Shown here piece after piece: positions 14,709 to 22,862 of a stretch of 64,000 nt of DNA. The first letter of the stretch is position 1; each line of letters opens with the position of its first letter. Location: positions 4,278,001 to 4,342,000 of the forward strand of contig NZ_OX638201.1 in the NCBI RefSeq assembly GCF_951805225.1. Reading direction: 5' to 3'. The notes beneath the pieces are model-generated. The model had not been told where the DNA came from. It saw only the letters and a list, made by a program, of their open reading frames with translations, and ran no database searches. The DNA is from an uncultured Flavobacterium sp. (GTDB taxonomy: Bacteria > Bacteroidota > Bacteroidia > Flavobacteriales > Flavobacteriaceae). The position numbers and the translations under genes were made by a program.

Positions 14709-15704
14709 ATGAGTGAAAATTTAAAATTTGCAGTAATTGGAGGAGGAAGCTGGGCAACGGCAATTGCAAAAATGTTATGCGTTAATCTCTCCGAAATTGC
14801 GTGGTACATGCGTAACGACGCTGCAATCGAGCACATTCAGAAATACAAACACAATCCAAACTATTTAAGTTCAGTCGAATTCGACACTAACAAACTTAAA
14901 TTGACCAATAATATAAACGAAGCGATTGAATATGCAGATTATGTAATCTTTGCTATTCCGTCTGCTTTTCTTGATGCCGAATTAAAAAACATGACTGTTT
15001 CATTGGCAGATAAGATTATATTTTCGGCTATTAAAGGAATTGTACCTGAAACGAGTTTAATTGTTGGAGAACATTTTCACATTCAATACGATATTCCATA
15101 TTATAATATTGGTGTAATTACAGGTCCATGTCACGCTGAAGAAGTAGCGCTTGAAAGACTTTCTTACTTAACAATTGCTTGTGGCGATCCTGATAAAGCC
15201 AGAGTTGTTGCCAAATCACTTTCCGGAAACTATATCAAAGCCAAAATTTCAGATGATATTATTGGTACTGAATATGCTGCAATGCTTAAAAACATTTACG
15301 CAATCGCAGCCGGAATTGCTCACGGTTTAGGTTATGGAGATAACTTTCAATCAGTAATGATGAGTAACGGAATCCGCGAAATGAAGAAATTCATTAGAAA
15401 AGTCCACAAAATGAAACGTAACATTAATGATTCAGCTTATTTGGGCGATTTATTAGTTACAGGATATTCCGTATTCTCGAGAAACAGAATGTTCGGAAAC
15501 ATGATTGGAAAAGGCTACACGGTAAAAAGTGCAATGATGGAAATGAGCATGGTTGCCGAAGGTTATTACGCTACTAAAAGTGCTTATAAACTAAATCAGG
15601 GTTACGGAGCAAAAACTCCTATTATAGATGCCGTTTATGCTGTATTATACGAAGGAAAAGACGCGAAATCTGTATTTAAGAAACTAACTGAGTCGCTTGA
15701 TTAA
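14709..15704 (+). CDS. gpsA: NAD(P)H-dependent glycerol-3-phosphate dehydrogenase
   Basis: GpsA reduces dihydroxyacetone phosphate to sn-glycerol-3-phosphate for membrane phospholipids. The 331-residue protein has the Rossmann start FAVIGGGSWATAIAKML at residues 7-23, FSAIKGIVPE near 98, ITGPCHAEEVALERLSYLTI near 137 and the catalytic lysine segment YAAMLKNIYAIAAGIAHGLG near 192-211. Motifs and length are standard. It has its own promoter and a strong downstream terminator, so it is probably a single-gene unit. Confidence 0.95.
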   Translation: MSENLKFAVIGGGSWATAIAKMLCVNLSEIAWYMRNDAAIEHIQKYKHNPNYLSSVEFDTNKLKLTNNINEAIEYADYVIFAIPSAFLDAELKNMTVSLADKIIFSAIKGIVPETSLIVGEHFHIQYDIPYYNIGVITGPCHAEEVALERLSYLTIACGDPDKARVVAKSLSGNYIKAKISDDIIGTEYAAMLKNIYAIAAGIAHGLGYGDNFQSVMMSNGIREMKKFIRKVHKMKRNINDSAYLGDLLVTGYSVFSRNRMFGNMIGKGYTVKSAMMEMSMVAEGYYATKSAYKLNQGYGAKTPIIDAVYAVLYEGKDAKSVFKKLTESLD

Positions 15705-15765
15705 AGATTTTTTTTAGAAAATAGAACCAAGAATAAAGAAAATAGATTTCTATACTTTGAGAATA

Positions 15766-15809
15766 AAAAAAGAGTCAAGACTAATTAAATTTCGTCTTGA
15801 CTCTTTTTT
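15766..15809. terminator. Bidirectional terminator overlapping a gene end
   Basis: A 16-bp perfect stem (AAAAAAGAGTCAAGAC and complement) around a 12-base loop, with T-runs on both strands. It serves convergent gpsA and the small membrane protein gene. Its right arm codes for the last residues of that protein. Confidence 0.88.
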
Positions 15810-16039
15810 TTGAACCTTGATACTAAAAAATTAAATAATAAGTAATAAATCAGTTGAACGATTTTTATTAAAAAAGGTATAATTCCTATTATTATTCCTA
15901 AAACAACAACGCCTAGAAAGACTATTAACATTCCCTCTACATTATTATAGAAGAAACCTAAAGCAAGAAAAATTATTAGTCCAACTATTGTTGTAATAAT
16001 TTCAGGGTTTTTCTTTATAAAAAGGAATCTTTTTTCCAT
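15785..16039 (-). CDS. Small membrane protein of unknown function
   Basis: An 84-residue, very hydrophobic protein with about three membrane segments (roughly 14-30, 36-54 and 56-72) and a lysine-rich cytoplasmic tail FKKKSQDE. I do not recognise a family. It follows the 138-residue unknown gene by 19 bases and is likely cotranscribed with it. The last codons and stop form one arm of the shared terminator hairpin. It could be a small phage-holin-like or accessory membrane protein, but nothing specific supports that. Confidence 0.7.
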   Translation of the reverse strand: MEKRFLFIKKNPEIITTIVGLIIFLALGFFYNNVEGMLIVFLGVVVLGIIIGIIPFLIKIVQLIYYLLFNFLVSRFKKKSQDEI

Positions 16040-16058
16040 TTAAAATATTACCTCGTAC

Positions 16059-16475
16059 TTATTTTACCATAATTCCCTCTACAAAAAGAATCGGCACTTC
16101 TTCAGTATCGTTTTCGTTGATTAGGTTTGATTTGAAAATGAATTTCTTGTCGTATAAAGTATTTCCAATGAAGAAAGTCACCATGAATTCATTGTTCAAA
16201 GCCAACAAACTCTTTTCGACCATTTCGATTTTTACTACCGAAACTGCCGGAACTTCAACAAATGCATGACGTAAAACTGATGTTTTTTTCATTTCGCCAT
16301 CAATAGTTCCAAAAGCTTTTGAAACTACCATAACGCTGTCTAAATTAAAGTCGCTATCGTTTACAAGATAAGCGTACCACACTTTTTCCATAAAATCGTC
16401 GCTCCATTCCTGCACGGCTGCAAGAAATACGTTTTCAACTTCGGGGATTGTTATATCTTTTTTCATATGTGTCAA
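16059..16475 (-). CDS. Conserved hypothetical cytosolic protein downstream of pheS
   Basis: A 138-residue protein with no signal peptide or membrane segment. It has alternating beta strands rich in Val and Phe (for example VPAVSVVKIEMVEKSLLALN and EFMVTFFIGNTLYDKKFIF). I do not recognise a characterised family. The start may be the internal ATG three codons in (MKKDITIPEVE), since the upstream codons MTH overlap a repeat hairpin. It sits between pheS and a small membrane protein on the same strand. Confidence 0.7.
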   Translation of the reverse strand: MTHMKKDITIPEVENVFLAAVQEWSDDFMEKVWYAYLVNDSDFNLDSVMVVSKAFGTIDGEMKKTSVLRHAFVEVPAVSVVKIEMVEKSLLALNNEFMVTFFIGNTLYDKKFIFKSNLINENDTEEVPILFVEGIMVK

Positions 16476-16538
16476 AAGTTATAAAGTCAAAAGTCGAAAG
16501 TCCCATACTTTGAGACTTTCGACTTTATGACTTTTGAC
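16471..16538. repeat. Nested inverted repeat downstream of pheS
   Basis: An 18-bp outer arm (GTCAAAAGTTATAAAGTC, 16471-16488, against 16521-16538, one mismatch) and a 12-bp inner arm (AAGTCGAAAGTC, 16491-16502, against 16514-16525). It probably folds as the pheS terminator and has the look of a dispersed extragenic repeat. Confidence 0.7.
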
Positions 16539-16544
16539 TTAAAA

Positions 16545-17564
16545 TTAAATATTTGCTTTAAATTGCTCTAAGAAACGAACGTCATTTTCGTAAAACATAC
16601 GAATATCACCAATTTGGTACAACAACATCGCGATACGCTCTACTCCCATTCCAAAGGCAAAACCGTTGTATTCGTCAGGATTGATGTCGCAGTTTTTAAG
16701 AACGTTTGGATCAACCATTCCGCAACCACCAATTTCTAACCAACCAGTTCCTTTTGTGATACGGTAATCAGTTTCGGTTTTTAAACCCCAATAAATATCA
16801 ATTTCGGCACTTGGTTCTGTAAACGGAAAGTATGATGGACGCAAACGAATCTTAGATTTTCCGAACATTTCTTTTGTAAAATAAAGTAATGTTTGTTTCA
16901 AATCTGCAAACGAAACGTCTTTGTCAATGTACAATCCTTCCACTTGATGGAAAATACAGTGCGAACGTGACGAAATTGCTTCGTTACGAAATACACGTCC
17001 CGGAGAAATAGTACGAATTGGCGGTTTGTGATTTTCCATGTAACGCACCTGAACTGATGATGTATGTGTACGCAACAACACATCAGGATTTGTCTGAATG
17101 AAAAATGTATCCTGCATATCACGCGCCGGATGATATTCCGGTAAGTTCAATGCAGTAAAATTATGCCAATCGTCTTCGATTTCCGGACCTTCGGAAACGT
17201 TGAAACCAATGTTGGCAAAAATATCTATAATTTGATTTTTAACGATCGAAATCGGATGACGAGAACCAATAATTACCGGTTCTGCAGAACGAGTTAAATC
17301 ACCAAAAACTCCTTTAATCTCTTCTTTACTTTCCAGTTCTTCCTGAATAAGTCTAACTTTTTCTTCGGCAACTGTTTTTAAAGTATTAATTACTTGTCCA
17401 AAATCTTTTTTCTGGTCGTTCGGAATGTTTTTGAACTCTGTAAAAAGTTCTTTCAACAAACCCTTGCTACCTAAATATTTAATACGGAATTGTTCTAAGG
17501 ATTCTTTGTTTTTATCATTAAAGGCTTTAGCTTCCTCTATATGTTGTTTTATCTTATCTATCAT
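16545..17564 (-). CDS. pheS: Phenylalanine--tRNA ligase alpha subunit
   Basis: PheS charges tRNA-Phe together with PheT, which is not in the window. The 339-residue protein has the N-terminal coiled coil (1-85; KIKQHIEEAKAFNDKNKESL) and the class II catalytic core: motif 1 around SRHPISIVKNQIIDIFANIG near 100-120, motif 2 FRNEAISSRSHCIFHQVEG near 188-206, and motif 3 GFAFGMGVERIAMLLYQI near 303-320. Everything is intact. It ends at the nested hairpin. Confidence 0.97.
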   Translation of the reverse strand: MIDKIKQHIEEAKAFNDKNKESLEQFRIKYLGSKGLLKELFTEFKNIPNDQKKDFGQVINTLKTVAEEKVRLIQEELESKEEIKGVFGDLTRSAEPVIIGSRHPISIVKNQIIDIFANIGFNVSEGPEIEDDWHNFTALNLPEYHPARDMQDTFFIQTNPDVLLRTHTSSVQVRYMENHKPPIRTISPGRVFRNEAISSRSHCIFHQVEGLYIDKDVSFADLKQTLLYFTKEMFGKSKIRLRPSYFPFTEPSAEIDIYWGLKTETDYRITKGTGWLEIGGCGMVDPNVLKNCDINPDEYNGFAFGMGVERIAMLLYQIGDIRMFYENDVRFLEQFKANI

Positions 17565-17663
17565 TTTCCTTCAATAATTGAGAATACAAATTTACATAAT
17601 TTGTTTCAAGTTTAAAGTCTAAAATTTAAAGTTTCCTTTGCAAGCTGTGATATTCCTTCACAA

Positions 17664-18191
17664 CTATTTTATCAGACTTATTTTGCTTTCTATTTCCTGT
17701 ACTTTTTTGAGCCAAAAATCTATTCCTTCCTGATTCTTAACAATCTCTTTTTTAAAGTTTGCCGAAATCGTATTTAATTTCCCCCAGTTTCTTTGACTGT
17801 CTTTATCATGCTCCACTTTGGTTGTTGGTTCTATTCTGGCTCTCCAAAAATCAATATTTTTAAGATAGTTTGTTTTTAAATCCTCAAAATATTCAACTAG
17901 CTTTTCTTTAGAATTAGGAATATAACCCGGACCGCTGCAACCGCAAGAATGAAAAGTAATTCCAACGGAATATAAACTTTTCAGATGTTCCCATTTTTTT
18001 AAATCATCCTTTTTTGGCGATTCAAAATCAAGTCCCATATTTGCCATTAAACCTTCACATTCCGGACATTTTGCTTCCTGGACAGATTGACTTCCTCTTT
18101 TTATATCGTTTATAAGTCTTCTTTTAAATGTTTTCCGACAATTAAAACAAGCGTAATGTGGCTTATAAGCGACCATTGCATATCTACACAT
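17664..18191 (-). CDS. Zinc-ribbon hypothetical protein
   Basis: The 175-residue protein has a probable zinc site built from CFNC near residue 15 and CPEC near 42, and a further HSCGCSGPGY motif near 81. The C-terminal half is helical and charged (NYLKNIDFWRARIEP, EIVKNQEGIDFWLKKVQEIE). I do not recognise a named family, though similar proteins are common in flavobacterial genomes. A structural or nucleic-acid-binding role is possible. It is separated from the upstream unknown gene by a 12-bp hairpin. Confidence 0.72.
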   Translation of the reverse strand: MCRYAMVAYKPHYACFNCRKTFKRRLINDIKRGSQSVQEAKCPECEGLMANMGLDFESPKKDDLKKWEHLKSLYSVGITFHSCGCSGPGYIPNSKEKLVEYFEDLKTNYLKNIDFWRARIEPTTKVEHDKDSQRNWGKLNTISANFKKEIVKNQEGIDFWLKKVQEIESKISLIK

Positions 18192-18215
18192 TTTTTTAGT
18201 TTTTAGTGTTCAGGT

Positions 18216-18254
18216 TTTAGTGTTCAGTCTAAGTTCACAGCTCTGAACACTAAA
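18216..18254 (-). terminator. Hairpin between two hypothetical genes
   Basis: A 12-bp perfect stem (TTTAGTGTTCAG and CTGAACACTAAA) with a 15-base loop. A direct extra copy of the left arm lies just before it. It probably ends transcription of the 118-residue gene. Confidence 0.6.
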
Positions 18255-18270
18255 TACTGTAAACTGATCA

Positions 18271-18627
18271 CTAATCAATAAGTTCTCTTTCTAAAAAGTA
18301 ATTCACAATTGCTTCTTTCATCAAAACCGATTGTTCTCCTGCTTTCAACGCTGGCAATTCTTCTTTTACTTTGTAATGTGGCCATCCTTCGGCATCAAAA
18401 AAGTCGAATTCATAAAACCCGTAAGGTTCTAATAATCGACAAATAGCGATGTGCATCAGATTTAATTTTTCATCTTTTTTGAATTCACGGTGTACTTTTC
18501 CAAGTTCCTGAACTCCAATTAGGTAAATTATGGCATCTAAATCTAAATCTTCGCCTTGCGAAAACTGATTAGATAGTATATCGACGAGCTTTTCCCATCG
18601 CTCTTTTAGTATTGTATCTCTGGACAT
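18271..18627 (-). CDS. Conserved hypothetical protein
   Basis: A 118-residue soluble protein, mostly helical, with a central aromatic segment LEPYGFYEFDFFDAEGWPHY near residues 66-85. It has no signal peptide or membrane helix. I do not recognise a characterised family. Single-gene context, flanked by hairpins, gives no functional clue. Confidence 0.7.
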   Translation of the reverse strand: MSRDTILKERWEKLVDILSNQFSQGEDLDLDAIIYLIGVQELGKVHREFKKDEKLNLMHIAICRLLEPYGFYEFDFFDAEGWPHYKVKEELPALKAGEQSVLMKEAIVNYFLERELID

Positions 18628-18935
18628 TTTTATAATTGTGAATTATGAATTGTGAATTATTAATTCAAAAAACGTAAAATTTAGCTTGCAAAGATACGGA
18701 CTTCAAATTCAAAGACCTTAAAAAACGGAAACTTCCGTTTTATAGTATTGAAATGGCACGCAGATGACGCGGATTTTAACAGATTCGTGCTGATTAAAGT
18801 TTTATGCGATTTACAGTCAATGATTACAGAACAAAAAATAAAATCAGTGTAAATCCGCTAAATCAGTACAATCCGCGGGCAAAAAAAACCTCAGAACCTT
18901 AGAACCTTTACAACTCTGAACCTCAAAAAAAGATA
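18628..18935. other. Intergenic region with repeat debris
   Basis: No gene is seen. It holds a small palindrome AAACGGAA-AC-TTCCGTTT (18723-18740) and scattered inverted copies of GCGGATT and AATCCGC (18769, 18852, 18870), a pattern common in flavobacterial spacers. Confidence 0.6.
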
Positions 18936-18943
18936 TATATTTG
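18936..18943 (+). promoter_or_regulatory. -7 element of cvpA
   Basis: TATATTTG fits TAnnTTTG 24 bases before the chosen ATG. It decides the start: an upstream ATG at 18941 would lie inside the promoter. Confidence 0.55.
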
Positions 18944-18967
18944 CGCCTCAATAAAACCAAAGAAAAT

Positions 18968-19534
18968 ATGAGTTTTTTAGACATGCTTTTTGGAGCACTT
19001 TTAGCTTTTAGTTTATATAAAGGAATTAAAAACGGGCTTTTTGTAGAAGTTGCTTCCTTTATTTCGTTATTGTTGGGAATTTATATTGCGATTAAATTTT
19101 CGTCTTTAATGAAAGAAATGATCATGAAGCACGTTTCCTGGAATCCAAACACGATTCAGGTTACCGCTTTTATTCTGACTTTTATTTTGGTGGTAATTGG
19201 TGTTTATTTTCTAGCCAAAATCCTTACCGGAATTGCCGATTTTGCTTTTCTGGGTTGGGCAAATAAACTTGGTGGAGGTTTTTTCAGAATCCTAAAAACG
19301 ATCTTAATTCTGAGTATTTTTATTGCATTGTTCGAAAAAATCAACTTCAATGAAACTTTCGCTAAAAAAGAAACTTTAGATAAATCTATTTTTTATAATC
19401 CTGTAAAAAAAGTAGCTGCTTTCGTTTATCCTTCTATCGAAAAATGGTACGAAGAATTTAAAGAAAGTCGCGCTAAAGATTCCGAAGAGAAATCTAAAGA
19501 AACTCCCGAAAAAGAAACTACAAAGGACGAATAA
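18968..19534 (+). CDS. CvpA family membrane protein
   Basis: From the chosen start (MSFLDMLFGALLAFSLYKGI) the protein has 188 residues with four membrane segments, about 5-22, 26-45, 62-84 and 100-120. It has the CvpA hallmarks: the N-terminal LFGALLAFSLYKGIKNG and GWANKLGGGFFRILK near 92-106. A charged tail rich in Lys and Glu (ESRAKDSEEKSKETPEKE) ends it. CvpA proteins support envelope integrity and colicin V export in enterics; the exact activity is not known. A longer frame begins nine codons earlier, but overlaps the -7 element. Confidence 0.85.
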   Translation: MSFLDMLFGALLAFSLYKGIKNGLFVEVASFISLLLGIYIAIKFSSLMKEMIMKHVSWNPNTIQVTAFILTFILVVIGVYFLAKILTGIADFAFLGWANKLGGGFFRILKTILILSIFIALFEKINFNETFAKKETLDKSIFYNPVKKVAAFVYPSIEKWYEEFKESRAKDSEEKSKETPEKETTKDE

Positions 19535-19548
19535 CATTCCTTACGAGC

Positions 19549-19581
19549 AAACCCGACAGGTTTTTAAAACCTGTCGGGTTT
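19549..19581. repeat. CCCGACAGG palindrome, copy 1
   Basis: A near-perfect 33-base palindrome (AAACCCGACAGGTTTT and complement) just after cvpA. It can act as a bidirectional terminator. Copies lie at 22805, 37033 and 61322, with a decayed one at 36947. Confidence 0.85.
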
Positions 19582-19688
19582 AATATGCTGTTTACCACAG
19601 AAAACAATTCACTTTCAGATAATTGAACAAAATAAATTATCTTGCCCAATATTTCCAACAACCGATTTAATTAAAAATCAAAAACCGT

Positions 19689-20789
19689 ATGTTGTATTTA
19701 ACAGGCATTATAATTACCTTTTTTCTGGTTCTTATATTGGCAAGCAAAAAAAACAAAACCGAGGCCGATAAAATTCTGGCACTTTGGCTATTTTTTACCG
19801 GATTTCATTTGTTTTTATTCTACCTTCATTTTAAGAATGACTACAGTGATTTTCCTTTTTTATTGGGTTTAGAACTTCCTATGCCATTGGTTCAGGGACC
19901 ATTTTTGTTTTTATACACTTCTACTTTAACCAATCAGAATCGGCATAAAAAGTATAATCTCTTGCATTTTATTCCCTTTATAATTGCGATTTTAGTATTG
20001 CTTCCGTTTTATACTTTGCCTTTCGACGAAAAAATAAATATTTTCAATAATCAGGGAAAAGGTTACGAAGTTTTAATTACCATTTTGTACGCTGCGGTTT
20101 TATTTTCGGGAATAATTTATGCTTTGCTTTCGCTTCAAAAACTTTCAAAACATCGCAAAAACATCAACAATCAGTTTTCTTTTACCGAAGAAATTAATCT
20201 TGCGTGGCTCAGATACTTAATCATTGGATCGAGCATTATCTGGTTGGTTGTGATCTTTTTTGATGATCAGTATATCTTTTCTGTTGTTGTTTTTTATTTA
20301 ATTTTCATTGGTTATTTCGGAATCAAACAAGTTGGAATTTTCACCAACAAATCTATTTCTGAAAACAACAATATTGAAACTTTACCTTTAGAAACAACTT
20401 CGATTAAAGATTCATCAGAAAAAATAAAATACGAAAAATCAGGATTAACTCCGACTGAACTTCAAGCGATTCATCAAAAGTTAACTCAAATTATGCAAGA
20501 TGAAAAACTCTATAAAAATGCTGATTTAACACTAACCGAATTGGCGCAAAAGATAAACGTTCATCCTAATACGCTTTCGCAAGTAATTAATTCTGCTGAG
20601 CAAAAAAACTTTTACGATTATATCAATTTTCAACGCGTCGAAGAGTTTAAAAAAATTATTCGGCTTCCTGAAAATCAAAAATTCACTTTTCTTTCTGTTG
20701 CTTTTGAATGTGGTTTTAATTCGAAAACCGCTTTTAACCGAAACTTTAAAAAAGCAACAGGACTTTCTCCTTCAGAATATTTAAAATAA
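19689..20789 (+). CDS. Membrane-anchored AraC family transcriptional regulator
   Basis: The 366-residue protein joins a membrane domain to a DNA-binding domain. About seven hydrophobic segments cover residues 1-225, beginning MLYLTGIIITFFLVLILA. The C-terminal 100 residues are an AraC helix-turn-helix pair: LTELAQKINVHPNTLSQVIN near 283-302 and FLSVAFECGFNSKTAFNRNF near 333-352, ending KKATGLSPSEYLK. This 7TM-AraC form is common in Bacteroidota and is thought to sense membrane or extracellular signals. It precedes the hydrolase and outer-membrane protein genes, possible targets. Confidence 0.88.
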   Translation: MLYLTGIIITFFLVLILASKKNKTEADKILALWLFFTGFHLFLFYLHFKNDYSDFPFLLGLELPMPLVQGPFLFLYTSTLTNQNRHKKYNLLHFIPFIIAILVLLPFYTLPFDEKINIFNNQGKGYEVLITILYAAVLFSGIIYALLSLQKLSKHRKNINNQFSFTEEINLAWLRYLIIGSSIIWLVVIFFDDQYIFSVVVFYLIFIGYFGIKQVGIFTNKSISENNNIETLPLETTSIKDSSEKIKYEKSGLTPTELQAIHQKLTQIMQDEKLYKNADLTLTELAQKINVHPNTLSQVINSAEQKNFYDYINFQRVEEFKKIIRLPENQKFTFLSVAFECGFNSKTAFNRNFKKATGLSPSEYLK

Positions 20790-20845
20790 CTCATTAGATC
20801 TAATTACTTCTTCTGTTTGCTTCGCTAATATCATAAAAAACATTA

Positions 20846-20981
20846 AACACATAGAAACATAGATTTTATGTGTAAAAAAGGTGACAAAAAGAAATACATT
20901 TCTTTCACACAGATAGATATGTGTATTTTAACTAAGTGAAACGCCTTTTATTAGTAAACAAAAACTATGTTTCTATGTGTT
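20846..20981. repeat. 17-bp perfect inverted repeat with a long loop
   Basis: AACACATAGAAACATAG (20846-20862) is complementary to 20965-20981 across a 102-base loop. It lies between the AraC-type regulator and the hydrolase. It resembles widespread flavobacterial spacer sequence; no function assigned. Confidence 0.65.
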
Positions 20982-21083
20982 AAAAAATTACACTCAACAG
21001 ATTAAAAGAGAACCACCTTACAAGTTGGAGCGACTGACAGTGCTTTGAAACACATCTTTGCAGAAATTTTAAAAATTTATGCA

Positions 21084-22076
21084 ATGAAAAATAAACTATT
21101 CCAATCCGTTACAGTTGCCTTTTCTATTTTTCTTTTTTTTGGATGTGAAACAGAAAATGATATCAACAAACTTGGAAATTTAGTTCCAAAAACCGTCGAT
21201 CAAGATGCAACATTACCTTCTATTTTTGTAAATGGAACACAATTACATGCGCAAACTTTTGGCAATCCAAATGATCCAATGTTGGTTTTTCTGCACGGTG
21301 GTCCGGGTTCAGATTACAGAAACGGACTCAATGTTCAACAACTTGCCAACGAAGGTTATTTTGTAGTTTTCTACGATCAAAGAGGTTCCGGATTGTCTAA
21401 AAGACACGACAAAAACACGTATTCGATTCAATTAGTTCTCGACGATCTTACCGAAGTAATTAAACATTATCGAACATCGGCTACACAAAAAATCTTTCTT
21501 TTCGGGCATTCCTGGGGCGCAATGTTGGCAACGGCTTACATTAATAAATATCCAACTTTAATAAACGGTGTTATTCTGGCAGAACCGGGCGGTCTCAACA
21601 AAAAATTATTAGACGATTATGGCGAAATGAGTCGGAAAATCGAATTGTTTTCTGAAGCAACAAGCAACTTATTATACGTAGATCAATTTTTGACAGGCAA
21701 AGAAAATCAGCATGAAATTCTGGATTATAAATTCGGTATTTCTACGAGTTTCTCTTATGCAAAAGGCAACAAAGAAGGAATTCCCGGACCATCGCCGTTT
21801 TGGAGAATTGGAACAACGGTTCTGGAAAGTTTTACCGATATCGCAGAAAATGACGGTTTTGATTTTACAACAAACTTAAGCCAATATAAAATCAACGTTT
21901 TGTTTCTATACGGAGAATTAAATCAGTCTTATGGTTTGTCTTTTGCACAAAAAGAAGCGGCTTTTTTTCCAAATTCGGCTATAGCCGAAATAAAAGGAAC
22001 GGGACACGAAATGATTTATTTTAAATGGGAAAATGTCCATCCGCCAGTTTTGAATTATTTAAACTCTTTAAAATAA
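21084..22076 (+). CDS. Alpha/beta hydrolase lipoprotein (proline iminopeptidase-like)
   Basis: From the chosen ATG the product has 330 residues and begins with a lipoprotein signal, MKNKLFQSVTVAFSIFLFFGC, lipobox FFGC. A longer frame starts 13 codons earlier but would bury the signal. The hydrolase core has the oxyanion motif FLHGGPGSDYRNG, YDQRGSGLS and nucleophile elbow FGHSWGAML (Ser in GHSWG), with the catalytic His in KGTGHEMIYF near the C terminus. HGGPG and YDQRG are typical of S33 prolyl aminopeptidases. It ends seven bases before the next gene, so the two probably share a transcript. Confidence 0.87.
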   Translation: MKNKLFQSVTVAFSIFLFFGCETENDINKLGNLVPKTVDQDATLPSIFVNGTQLHAQTFGNPNDPMLVFLHGGPGSDYRNGLNVQQLANEGYFVVFYDQRGSGLSKRHDKNTYSIQLVLDDLTEVIKHYRTSATQKIFLFGHSWGAMLATAYINKYPTLINGVILAEPGGLNKKLLDDYGEMSRKIELFSEATSNLLYVDQFLTGKENQHEILDYKFGISTSFSYAKGNKEGIPGPSPFWRIGTTVLESFTDIAENDGFDFTTNLSQYKINVLFLYGELNQSYGLSFAQKEAAFFPNSAIAEIKGTGHEMIYFKWENVHPPVLNYLNSLK

Positions 22077-22083
22077 CCAAGCG

Positions 22084-22755
22084 ATGAAAGCAATACTATT
22101 AATTGTCACCTTAATCTTCTCGCTTTTTAGCTCAAAAAGCTATTCTCAAACCGCGAATTGGGAAAGTCTTAAAGAAGAACAAAAACACATTTTGAATATA
22201 AATACCGGCTGGGAATATAGTTTTGTTTTCGGACTTGGCTATGGTTATCATCTAAAAACTAAACTTCCAATTATTGTTGAAGCTTCATTTTCTCTTCCGT
22301 CAGGCGAAAATGTTCTTGATGATTTTAAAACCAAAATCGGCGGACAAATCAATCTTTATCAAATCAATCATTTTCGTTTTATCGCTTCTGTTCATGGAAT
22401 TTATCGCCGATACGAAAATCCGTTAGTCACTTTGCAAAACTTTGGCGCCGATGCAACGGCAATTATCGGATATTATAAACCAAAATGGTTCGTTGCCGGA
22501 GAATTTGGTTTCGACAAAGCTATTGTAACTCATTTTAAAAACTCGGATATTTATAAAGAGGCTTATCCTGATGTACATGATGGCTGGTACGAACCTACAA
22601 CCGGCGGCAATATTAATTATGGTTTACAGGGCGGATATTCTTTTAATCGAAGCGATATTACACTACGTTTAGGAAAAGTAATTACCCAGGATTTTAAAAC
22701 AGAACCGTTGATTCCGTTTTATTTGCAATTGGGTTATAATTTAAAATTGAATTAA
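22084..22755 (+). CDS. Outer-membrane beta-barrel-like protein
   Basis: The 223-residue protein has a signal peptide ending SKSYSQ, followed by alternating hydrophobic strands rich in Gly, Tyr and Phe (YSFVFGLGYGYHL, FRFIASVHGIYRRY, INYGLQGGYSF) and a C terminus PFYLQLGYNLKLN typical of barrel ends. This suggests a small outer-membrane barrel of about 8-10 strands. No specific family is recognised. It follows the hydrolase gene directly. Confidence 0.72.
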   Translation: MKAILLIVTLIFSLFSSKSYSQTANWESLKEEQKHILNINTGWEYSFVFGLGYGYHLKTKLPIIVEASFSLPSGENVLDDFKTKIGGQINLYQINHFRFIASVHGIYRRYENPLVTLQNFGADATAIIGYYKPKWFVAGEFGFDKAIVTHFKNSDIYKEAYPDVHDGWYEPTTGGNINYGLQGGYSFNRSDITLRLGKVITQDFKTEPLIPFYLQLGYNLKLN

Positions 22756-22804
22756 ATCTTTATTTAAAGTAGTAAATCGGACGACAATCATTTTCAAAAG
22801 CAGT

Positions 22805-22837
22805 AAACCCGACAGGTTTTAAAAACCTGTCGGGTTT
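22805..22837. repeat. CCCGACAGG palindrome, copy 2
   Basis: A 33-base palindrome of the same family as copy 1. It sits between the convergent barrel gene and the GH95 gene at the end of the polysaccharide locus, where it can serve as a terminator for both. Confidence 0.85.
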
Positions 22838-22862
22838 AACAATGATTGTGCTCAGAATTCTT

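Noticed and set aside
18941..18967. Upstream start for the CvpA protein
   Set aside because: It lies within the TATATTTG promoter element and adds a non-conserved charged stretch before the membrane domain.
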